Positions 25,499-33,924 of a DNA stretch of 64,000 nt are shown piece by piece (positions within the stretch are counted from its first letter, which is position 1; each line of letters starts with the position of its first letter). The position numbers were made by a program, and so were the translations under genes. Source of the stretch: Impatiens glandulifera (lineage: Eukaryota > Streptophyta > Magnoliopsida > Ericales > Balsaminaceae); contig NC_061862.1 of NCBI RefSeq assembly GCF_907164915.1, positions 93,513,995 through 93,577,994 on the forward strand, in the 5' to 3' direction. The notes below the pieces were generated by a model. That model did not search any database, was not told where the DNA came from, and saw only the letters and a program-made list of their open reading frames with translations.

Positions 25499-26203
25499 AT
25501 GTCTCAATTCCCAAACATCCTCCAAGTCGATTTTGAATCCTGCTCCGGTACCGAACACTATGAGGTGTATCGGATGATCAAGAAACTGGAAGATACTGGA
25601 CTCCAGTATTTTCTGGATGACAAGCAAACTATCTATCCTGAATCCGTCTTGGAATTTTACTATAATGTCAGGGTATTCCGGGGCACACCCCACTTTGATA
25701 CCCACATCCAATCAAAGGTTGGGGGTATAATCTTCGACTTCACCGAGCAGGACTTCGCTCGGTGCTTCGGTCTGCCCAAGCAAGGGATCACAGACCTCAA
25801 CCCTCCGGCCGATATTAAGGTAGAGGTCTCCCTCTCCCTTGCCTGGTCAGATGAGCCTGTTGATGATCATGGCTCTAAGTCTCTCTTGAGGGCTGAGTAT
25901 CAGCTCCTCAATGATGTAATAGGAAGGGGCATCTTTGGAAGAGATGTCACCAACACCTATTGCGCGGAAAATTTCAACATGATGGCGGCCATCATCACAA
26001 GCACGCCGGTCAACTGGTCCCGGGTGCTATTCGACACTCTCATCTGGATGGTCAACATCCGGTCGGTCGGTCTTATTCCGCAAATAAGCACCCTTCTGGT
26101 GGAACTTGGTGTTCCAACATGTCCTGGCGAGGGTTTGAACCAAGCCCAGGTGCTAACCAGAGAGACGACCGACTCTTTCTATGATCGGTTTGAGAGAGAA
26201 TAG
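25499..26203 (+). CDS. Accessory ORF-A of the Copia element
   Basis: 234 codons, function unknown. The first ATG follows an A/C-rich leader (aaccatg). It shares a family pattern with ORF-B, ORF-C and the antisense relics at 45,842-46,559 and 44,785-45,330. That pattern is VDFES near residue 10, then TGLQYFL near 35, VLEFYYN near 51, and an F-DF..QDFARCFGLP-Q block near 79-95. NWSRVLFDTLIWMV lies near 170-185. No signal peptide or membrane segment is visible, so a retroviral-type envelope is unlikely. The pattern resembles what I recall of the Pfam 'putative plant transposon protein' family, but this was not tested. It lies 517 bp after pol with its own TATA-like box. Confidence 0.8.
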   Translation: MSQFPNILQVDFESCSGTEHYEVYRMIKKLEDTGLQYFLDDKQTIYPESVLEFYYNVRVFRGTPHFDTHIQSKVGGIIFDFTEQDFARCFGLPKQGITDLNPPADIKVEVSLSLAWSDEPVDDHGSKSLLRAEYQLLNDVIGRGIFGRDVTNTYCAENFNMMAAIITSTPVNWSRVLFDTLIWMVNIRSVGLIPQISTLLVELGVPTCPGEGLNQAQVLTRETTDSFYDRFERE

Positions 26204-26675
26204 AGGAGGAGGAACTTCAACCTCCCTCAAGAATTCAATCCCTGCGCCCGTTAAGTTACTCCTTCCTGCATCCGGTCGTTTTGCAGCATGTACCGGATGT
26301 ATCCTTAACCAACTCAAGTTTGATCATATCGGCTTCATCCTTGTCTATTTCGGCTTTATTTGTGTTTCTTGATTCCATGTTTTCCTCATTGTTCATGTAT
26401 GCCATTTTTCGGCATTGTCTCTATTCCTTTCAGTTTCTATCTAATTAATATCAGTTATGTGTTAAATGCATTTAATGAGAAAATCCCAATTAATGAGATA
26501 ACTCCCAACTACCCGCACAGTCAATATCCAACCGAACAGGTTACTTCCCAACTAACACTTACCTTGGGCCTTGCAATTTGCTCCTTCCCCATGCGCCTTG
26601 AAAAGGTAAAGATTCCTTCCCTTAATAAGACAAAACTGACCATCAATGCTTAGATTTTCCCTCCAAAACCGATCC
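26204..26675. other. Spacer between ORF-A and ORF-B
   Basis: No convincing gene. Two open frames (to 26,372 and 26,360-26,653) are short and hydrophobic or low-complexity. The stretch presumably holds the 3' UTR of ORF-A and the promoter of ORF-B. Confidence 0.5.
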
Positions 26676-26684
26676 TATATAAGG
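26676..26684 (+). promoter_or_regulatory. TATA box of accessory ORF-B
   Basis: TATATAAGG, 99 bp upstream of the ORF-B ATG, followed by a pyrimidine-rich leader (cttcctctcctcattc, tctctctctc). A good match to the plant TATA consensus. Confidence 0.65.
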
Positions 26685-26774
26685 AGCCTTCCTCTCCTCA
26701 TTCTATCACATCCGAAAGCACAAGATCACATTTGATACTCTTGAATCCCATTTCTCTCTCTCTATACCGAAACC

Positions 26775-27479
26775 ATGCCGAGCAGAACTCTGAGAAACTT
26801 TTTATGCATCGATTTCGAATCTTGCACGGACATAAGGGATTGCACTACTAAGGAAAAATTCATGTATGACTCCCTTGCTGAAACCGGTCTTCAACCGTTC
26901 CTTGAAGAGGCCGGTCCTATTCTTCTAGACGATGTCAAGGCCTTCTTTCGAAGCGCCTGCATCAGGGAGAAGTATATCGTCTCTACTGTTAGAGACCACA
27001 CGTTCTGGATTGACGAGGATGAATTTGCCTCACTCTTCGGTCTACCCACTGAAGGTTTCTCTGACTTTCCGGCCATTCAGGATCTTGCGGGATTTGAAAC
27101 CGCGCAATATCTGTCGGCCACTCCCTCTCCGGTAGAAAATTTTGGGCCAAAAACCCGACTTGCTAGTCACGGTCAGCTACTGCTAGAAATCGTGACCCGG
27201 TCAATTTTGTGTCAGTCACCTAATCAACGGTATTCCAGGAATACCTATAACATCATGACCAACATTCTCTGCAAATCGGCCATCAACTGGTCATCGGTCA
27301 TATGGGAAAATTTGAAGAATATGGTGCTGACCAAGAAAGGTTTCGGGTATGCACCGCATATCAGCAAGTTGATCCTTGGGTACCGACCAGAGTTCGGACC
27401 GGGCACACCGGCCTCCTCTTCAAACGTCCTCAACAGTGATTCAGCAAGAGAACGACTCTGGAGAATGTCTTTTGAATAG
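26775..27479 (+). CDS. Accessory ORF-B of the Copia element
   Basis: 234 codons, the same length as ORF-A, function unknown. It has the same family pattern: IDFESC near residue 13, ETGLQPFLEE near 37, VKAFFRSA near 53, a DEDEFASLFGLPTEGFSDFP block near 80-98, and INWSSVIWENLKNMV near 174-188. An SSS.VLNSDSAR tail follows. The relic at 44,785-45,330 (-) is its closest visible counterpart, sharing LPTEGFSDFPP and NWASIIFNNLK. It has no membrane segment or signal peptide. It starts 571 bp after ORF-A and is preceded by its own TATA box, so independent transcription is plausible but unproven. Confidence 0.8.
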   Translation: MPSRTLRNFLCIDFESCTDIRDCTTKEKFMYDSLAETGLQPFLEEAGPILLDDVKAFFRSACIREKYIVSTVRDHTFWIDEDEFASLFGLPTEGFSDFPAIQDLAGFETAQYLSATPSPVENFGPKTRLASHGQLLLEIVTRSILCQSPNQRYSRNTYNIMTNILCKSAINWSSVIWENLKNMVLTKKGFGYAPHISKLILGYRPEFGPGTPASSSNVLNSDSARERLWRMSFE

Positions 27480-27795
27480 GCCATACTTTCCTTTGCTTCT
27501 GTATGCCTATCTCTGTACCGAATCTTATAATCGGTTTTCTTTATCTGATATCTCTTGGCTTTTAATATCATTTCGGTTTAAATGACAGTGTCTTCTCAAT
27601 TCTTTGAATATTTATCTAAGTAACCGATCTTCAAACTATGACCGCGTTCCTATCCGGCCTTATAAAATCTGCTTAAAACTTTTAACACTCTGATCAATCA
27701 AAATGTCTGGTTAGACTTAGAAACCGCTCAATTATTCGGCCTCAAAGAAAAGAATGTATCATCCATGACATAGGCAAAAGGATTTTGGAGGGAAA
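27480..27795. other. Spacer between ORF-B and the ORF-C promoter
   Basis: No gene is seen. It is the probable 3' UTR of ORF-B followed by AT-rich sequence. It leads into a G/C-rich promoter-like block at 27,785-27,925. Confidence 0.5.
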
Positions 27796-27879
27796 TTTCC
27801 CGCCCAAAATTGCCGCCCCCAGTTTTCGCTTTACCGCCCACATTTGGCGCCTTTTCATCTTGGAGGGAAAATTCCCGCC
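27796..27879 (+). promoter_or_regulatory. E2F-like site cluster upstream of ORF-C
   Basis: TTTCCCGCC at 27,796-27,804 and TTTGGCGC at 27,843-27,850 both fit the plant E2F consensus TTTSSCGC. ATTCCCGCC at 27,871-27,879 is a one-base variant. Two of the sites sit in a repeated ttggaggga-aa-tcccgccca block (27,785 and 27,860). They lie 121, 74 and 46 bp upstream of a TATA box. Functional binding is inference. Confidence 0.55.
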
Positions 27880-27916
27880 CATTAATGATGGGACGGTTGG
27901 GTTTCCAAACCGCGTC

Positions 27917-27925
27917 TATAAAAGG
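27917..27925 (+). promoter_or_regulatory. TATA box of accessory ORF-C
   Basis: TATAAAAGG, 112 bp upstream of the ORF-C ATG and identical to the LTR TATA sequence. A leader with tctctctctaagc follows. Confidence 0.68.
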
Positions 27926-28028
27926 GGGCCTTCGGTCATTTTCGTTCATTCTCACGCGAATTCACTTTCTCTCTCTAAGCTTTCTAAACTCTTTGAAGCG
28001 GTTTCCTCTCATTTTCAAACTCTTTAAC

Positions 28029-30662
28029 ATGGGTCGTGATTCGGCATTGTTCAAACTCTACTCTCAAGTGGATTTCGAGGAAATCCGGCTGAATGGGACG
28101 ACCGAGGCGAAAGTAGTCATTGATCGGCTGATTAAAACCGGTCTAGGATATTTCCTAGGCGGTCCTCACGTCATTTACAAAGATGCGGTCGAGGAGTTCT
28201 TCAACACCGCAACCATCGCTTACGACAAGATCATCGCGACGGTTTGTGGTTCTCAAATCGAGATCACCGAAGCATTGGTGGCCGAAAGCTTGCATCTCCC
28301 AACAACTGGCCAGGATGCAACGGAAGAAATAGAGCAGGACACCTTTGAGGCGGCTTGCAACATTTTATCAGCAACCACTAAGCCGATCACAACATCCGGG
28401 AGTAAACAAATGCTGAGGCCGGAGTATATCCCGGCATGTGACATTTTCGCCAGAGCGATACTGGCGAGGGGAGGAAACTTCAGCAACCTCACCAAAGACA
28501 AAATCAAGATGTTGATCGGTCTGATGGAAGGAAAAGAGGTCAACTGGGCAAGATCAGTGTTCGGCAACCTCATGGATATGGTGAAACCGGATTCGACACG
28601 GTCGTGGGGATACGCCGTGCCCCTCGGTAAGATCTTCCTCCACTTGAATTTCAACGTCGGTCCCGGTGTTGCGGTAGCAAAACGTTGCCTCATTAGATCG
28701 AGGCAATTCCTTACAAGAACGCAGCCGGCCTCCAGTTCCACAGGTGGCCGAAAGAAGAAAGCCGCAAAGTAAGATGCTCCGGCAAAAGCGAAGACCGGGG
28801 GAAAGGAGAAAGAAAAGATAACCTTCGTAGACCCACCACAACAAACAGAAGATGAGGAGTGGGCCTCTGGGGAAACCGACACGGAAAGGACCAATGATAG
28901 AACGGTCAATGACGACGATCAGTCGGCTCGAAGTCCAAACGATGCCGAACCAAACACCAACCCTGAGACCACCGAGGGTGAAGAAGGGGTTGATAAAGGA
29001 GCCAATAATGAAGGCTACAACACGAATAGGGAAGAGGCCGACGAGGCCGAGGCCGATAGATTAACTCAGAAAATCTTTCAGGGCATTGACAAGAGAGGCG
29101 AAGACGTTGTACAGCTATACTTGGAGTGGCATGAGCACCGGTTCAGTACAACATATAAAGAAATCTTACCGGGCTTCACGCAACAGGAATGCATCGACAG
29201 ATTGGAGGTAGTAGAGGACCTGATGTTGCGCCTCACAAAATCAAACACAATTCAAGAGATACAGAGCCGAACCTGTCTCCTGATACCGAGGATCCAACTT
29301 CGGAAACTAAGAAAGCGCATCCGGAAAATTAAGGAAGAGTACATCGAGGGGGGATCGGTGGACACCGTAGCACCGCGGGTGTTAACAAGGCTTGCAAAAG
29401 GCAAAATGGAAATACTTCAAGAAATCGAGCGGCTGGAAGCGATATGCAACCGAAAGCAAGTACCGGTATATACTGCTCCGGTAATCGAAGAATTTCCAGT
29501 TAACTGTCCAACACCTCCAAGGGAGGTTGTGGTACCGATTTCAGAGGTTGAGGTACCGATATTAGAAGCTGAGGTACCGACCTTAGAGGATGCGGCACAA
29601 TTAGAACTTCCAAATGAAAATGCTGCACCGATAGTTTCCAGTGACAGAGCCGATCCTGATCCCACCGAGCACTCGCCTCCCCCACCACCGGAAGTCACCG
29701 CTTCGGACCCTCCTAAAGAGTGGGCTGCTAAAGAATGGGTTGAGGACCGACTTCAGAAGCTTGAAGCATCCATATCAGAGCAGATCGATGACCGCGTACA
29801 AGAACACGACGTGTCCAAGCTTCAACCATTCAAGGATAGATGCAACAACATAATTGATTCGGCCATGCAGTTCACCGACGTGACAAAGCAGCTGCTGGAT
29901 CAACATCAAGCACGTCTCTCAGAACTCGGCGCCGAACTGTGGGAAGAGGCCGGTGAGCGCGAAAAATGTGTTCAGCGAACCGCAACTCTGGAGGATGTGA
30001 CCTCCAACTTAAAGAAGGATTTCGAACGGGTCGACACGACAATCGACCGGGTCTCAGTACTCGAAAAGACAAACGAGAATCTCGTGGCCGAAGTAAAGGC
30101 ACTTACCGAACAGATGGCCGAAATTCTAAAGGCTAAGGAGAACGCGGACGCCGCGGTTATAGAGGCGGATGCTCAAGTGGCTAAAAGGGTCCAGGATGCG
30201 CTGGACGCCGAAGCTAGCAAAGATAAAGAGGCACCGCGATCGTCTCAACTGACCGAAGCGGAATTGGAAGCCGCACGAATTCAAAGAGGAGAGGCCCTGT
30301 TCCTAGGGTTTGCTGATAAAGTGGCCAACCGAGCTGCGGAGGATGCCGCACGATTGGAAGAGCAAAAACGGAAGCTGGCCGAATTCGCAAAGGAAAACGA
30401 GAAGAAGAAGAAGGCGGCCGCCTCCGCTTCAGCACCGAAAAAGAGACGGAGGGAGGCTCCTAAGAAAGTTCAGATAGCCGAGATGTTCAATGAAATATCT
30501 GAACCGGTCACTACGGGTACTTCGCAGCAAGCCGACCTAGTCGAGGACGAAGTCGAAGAACAGATGCGGTCCCGGTCTAAAAGGCAACGATCCTCCCAAC
30601 AGACCAGGCAACAGCAACCGAAGAAAAAGAAGAGTGCCTATGACTTCACAGACTCTGAATAG
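28029..30662 (+). pseudogene. Accessory ORF-C: family domain plus coiled-coil basic tail, one internal stop
   Basis: One reading frame of 878 codons including the terminal stop, interrupted only by TAA at 28,770-28,772. The N-terminal about 247 codons carry the accessory-family pattern: VDFEE, KTGLGYFLGG, VEEFFNTA, ALVAESLHLPTTG and VNWARSVFGNLMDMV. After the stop, the same frame stays open for about 630 codons. First comes an acidic region, then basic helices (RKLRKRIRKIKEEY). A Pro/Glu stretch with three EVPI/EVPT repeats follows, near 29,530-29,590. Next is a long heptad-rich coiled coil (about 29,940-30,410), then two basic clusters (KKRRREAPKK and QPKKKK) that look like nuclear localisation signals. 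The stop may be a recent mutation or a readthrough site. The frame upstream of 28,029 (from 27,810) is open but overlaps the promoter, so the ATG at 28,029 was chosen. Function unknown. Confidence 0.72.
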
Positions 30663-30783
30663 GGACTATCCTTCTTTTTCTTATTGGTCTTAGTGTCTCT
30701 ATATGTTTTATCTTTTCCGGTCATCTATAAATATATATAAAGTTATTTTTGAATCCGGCCTTATTTTGCATTTCTACTTAGTT
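30663..30783. other. ORF-C 3' flank
   Basis: AT-rich 3' untranslated-like sequence with no gene, leading into the tandem polypurine-tract repeats. Confidence 0.5.
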
Positions 30784-30821
30784 TTGATAATTTTAAATAA
30801 AATAATCAAAAAGGGAGAAAT

Positions 30822-31147
30822 TGTTAGATAAAAGATAAAGACTCTTCCAAAACTTCTCTCTCAAAAATTTTTCGAAAATTCTCTAAGACTTTTTCAAAAA
30901 CCGGCCAAACAAAACAACCGGCCTACGGTTGCAAACTTACATGATTTTGATAATTTTAAATAAAATAATCAAAAAGGGAGAAATTGTTAGATAAAAGATA
31001 AAGACTCTTCCAAAACTTCTCTCTCAAAAATTTTTCGAAAATTCTCTAAGTCTTTTTCAAAAACCGGCCAAACAAAACAACCGGCCTACGGTTGCAAACT
31101 TACATGATTTTGATAATTTTAAATAAAATAATCAAAAAGGGAGAAAT
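30822..31147 (+). repeat. Two 163-bp tandem repeats, each with a polypurine tract
   Basis: Units 30,822-30,984 and 30,985-31,147 are almost identical. Each starts with TGTTAGATAAA, the first 11 bases of the LTR, and ends with the polypurine tract AAAAAGGGAGAAAT. A further tract lies just before 30,822. Three tracts therefore stand at an exact 163-bp spacing (LTR-like starts at 30,822, 30,985 and 31,148). The last one abuts the real 3' LTR. Confidence 0.92.
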
Positions 31148-32387
31148 TGTTAGATAAATTCAGACCGGTTCAAATAAACCTAACTTAAACAAACTTCCCA
31201 TGCAGGAACAAGGAACCGGACCGGATGAACAAGAGAACTGACTGAAGAAACCGAACCGGTCTAGCTACCAAACCGATCAAGAGTATTCGGAACGTGACCG
31301 CACAAAGGAAGGATCGGCCAAAGCTCAAAACCGGAACCATCAAACAGCCGATCATCCACAAGACAAGAATAACCGGAAGAAGTCCGGTTACATCACTACC
31401 AAAAGACATTCGGCCAAGTCAAGCGGCCGACCAGTACAAGAAGACAACTTGGGTATCTGTTGAGAATGATACCAAAGGAACAGACTGAATACTTCCATAT
31501 CCATGCAAGTCTGAGGAAAGACTATAGGCTGCAGAAAAACAGTACTACCGGATCCTTCCACTTCGGGATAAGCCAGAAAGGAAATCTTCAAAGTACAGAC
31601 AACTGTCCAAACAGACAGTGCCTACATTGAGTAAAAGACAAGCCCAGCAGGTCTGTCTTACAAACCGGAAGAACAGACCGGCAGGTCTGAGACGACCGCA
31701 GGTCTGAAACTCTGAAACACTGAATCACTGCACCTCTGATCAGCCAATCAGATTCAAGGCAGTGAAATATGACCGTTGGCATATTTCACCTATAAAAGGA
31801 GGCAGTTGCAGAAGAGTAAATGCGGGACACACATTGGGATAACGAGCGCTAAGAGCATTTACTACAAGTGATAAGAGTGTGCTGTTTTAGAAAGCCTAAG
31901 TGTTGAAAGTTAAAGTGTGTTTTAAAATTTCGGTGTAAATTGTAAGAGTGTTATCGAGCAGGAAATAAGTCTCGATCGGCTTGTACTTGTATTCCTTAGT
32001 GAATATCCTTCTCGCGGTTTCGAGAGGAAGGGGTGACGTAGGAGTTTTATCTCCGAACATCCATAAAATCTGTTGTGTTATTTACTTTCTGTCGGCTTCA
32101 TTATATAACCGACTAACTTAACCATACTGAATATCCAGACTACCGTAACCGACCCACCATTTCCAAATCTCCATCATCCGAAACCGACCGTGCCTATCAT
32201 ACAAGCGTGCCGCTTCAACCTGAAAGCAAACCTCTTCCGCGCTTGAACCTAGTTCAAGGGTTTGTGACAGGTTGTGTAGTATTGAAACCCCGGTATTAAT
32301 CTCTAACCGGATTAACCACCACCCTACGAGTGAGAACCGCTAACCGGTCCAACCCCCGGTCCACCAGCGGCGACCTAGATCCTAACA
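31148..32387 (+). repeat. 3' LTR of the 13.8-kb Copia
   Basis: 1,240 bp, matching 18,623-19,839 with about a dozen substitutions by eye plus a 22-bp and a 1-bp length difference. It is followed by the TTATA duplication. Confidence 0.95.
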
Positions 32388-32443
32388 TTATATTATATTG
32401 TCCTCTAAAACAAAACCCTAATTTATAATGTATCAATCTTATT

Positions 32444-33607
32444 TAGAGGTGTAAATAAGTTGAGCCGCTCGGTTAAAGTTTGATTTGAGTTCGGTTAATA
32501 TCGAATTTGAGTCAAGCTCAAGCCAGCTTGTTTATGATTCGAGTCAAATTCGAATTTAGGTAAGACTCGCTTGATAGCTCGACGAGCATTTTTTAGTCTA
32601 ATTATATAATTTTTTATTTATTATATTTTATTTTTTAATCAAAATTTAAAACATACCCATAAGACTATGGATGAACTTATTGTTTATGGGACTATTCCTA
32701 TTCTTAGTCATCTCCTATTTAGATCTATTAAACAATTATAGATAGAAGATTGATTCTTTGAAAATTTTGATAGATGAAACTAACTAGAAAAAAATACTAT
32801 AAAATTTTAAATTTTAGAATAGACTTTATATTAAACAAATATTTATACATACCTTATAATATTATTTTTATTAATCATTATAAAAAAATATTATATTTAT
32901 TTAATATAACATAAAATATAATAGGGGTGAGAAATATTACCGATATTATAGGTATATATCAAAAATCTCGTACCGCAATATATCGAAAATATCGATTTTT
33001 TTGTTATGCCGAAAAAAGTAAGGTATGATACCGACACCTTATTGGTACGGTAAAGGTATGGGATTTTCAATATTTTGGTATATCAATATATACCAAAATA
33101 ATATTTATAAATTAAAAAATATATATTATATAATATTTATAAGGAAATAAGAAGATTTGATATTAATTTAATTATATAAACTTATTTTTTTAAATCAAAT
33201 TAAAATATAATTAAACTGTAATATTATTTAATATATGCAATTTCAACGTATTATATTTATTATAAGATAGAAAAATATTTTTATTTCACTATAAAGTGTT
33301 TTGCTTTTCAAAATAAACCTAATGGAGTATAATATGTTTTCAAAATCATCTCAAATACAATACACAACTTAAAAATATTCTTCTTGAGAAGACTCTCGAA
33401 TTCCATTATGTTTTTTTTTAATTTAAGAAATTAATATATAAATATATTTAAATTCGAGCATTTCGAGTTGAACTCGAGCCTATGATTAAATGATCGGGCT
33501 GAGTTTGAGTTTAATATTGAAAGCTCGAGCCGAGCCAATAAAAAACGATTCGAGCCGAACTCGAGTCAGGGCTAGTTCGATCTAGGCTCGGCTCGTTTAC
33601 ACTCCTA
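32444..33607. mobile_element. GAGCC-rich hAT-like non-autonomous element (unit 1)
   Basis: The left end TAGAGGTGTAAATAAG and the inverted right end (reverse complement TAGGAGTGTAAACGAG) are followed on both sides by GAGCC/CTCGA-rich sequence. Flanks atcttatt and atcatatc could be a decayed 8-bp duplication. The interior is AT-rich and non-coding. It includes a nested ACCGATAT/TATACC-rich segment at about 32,923-33,110 that looks like a second small element. The counterpart in unit 2 is 53,528-54,832. The superfamily call is tentative. Confidence 0.6.
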
Positions 33608-33880
33608 ATCATATCCTACGTGACTCTTCATCACTTTTTTTCTTCTTTTTCCGTCTTCACCATTTCTTTCACTCATTCACAATATGTTGATTCATTTTTT
33701 CCTATTATCTCTTATCTATATTGCTTCTTGTATTCATTCACAAGAGGCTATAGGTAAATTAAAATCTATTTTTACTTCTACTATAACTATTGTTTAGCTA
33801 GATAACTTTGATTTCTTTTTGTATTATGAGAAACTTATGTTTATATGGATCGCTCATAGATGAAAATAGAAAAACACTAT

Positions 33881-33924
<44 letters not shown>

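Larger units (their letters stand above)
18623..32387 (+). mobile_element. 13.8-kb SIRE/Maximus-like Copia with three accessory ORFs
   Basis: A complete LTR retrotransposon with 1,217- and 1,240-bp LTRs (TGTTAG...CTAACA), a TTATA target duplication, a tRNA-Met primer site and polypurine tracts. It has gag (19,879-21,267), a spacer-region frame (21,264-21,719) and an uninterrupted pol (21,706-24,981). Three related accessory ORFs follow (25,499-26,203; 26,775-27,479; 28,029-30,662). Pol order is protease, integrase, RT, RNase H, which defines Copia. Great length and extra genes 3' of pol point to the SIRE/Maximus lineage; that lineage call is inference. The element is rich in ACCGG/CCGGT words against an AT-rich host background. 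LTRs differ at about a dozen bases plus a 22-bp indel, so insertion is young. It post-dates the duplication, because unit 2 has an empty site. Confidence 0.95.

Noticed and set aside
25499..27479. Accessory ORFs as a viral-type envelope gene
   Set aside because: ORF-A and ORF-B show no signal peptide, membrane anchor or furin-like site. They look soluble, so the env label is not supported.
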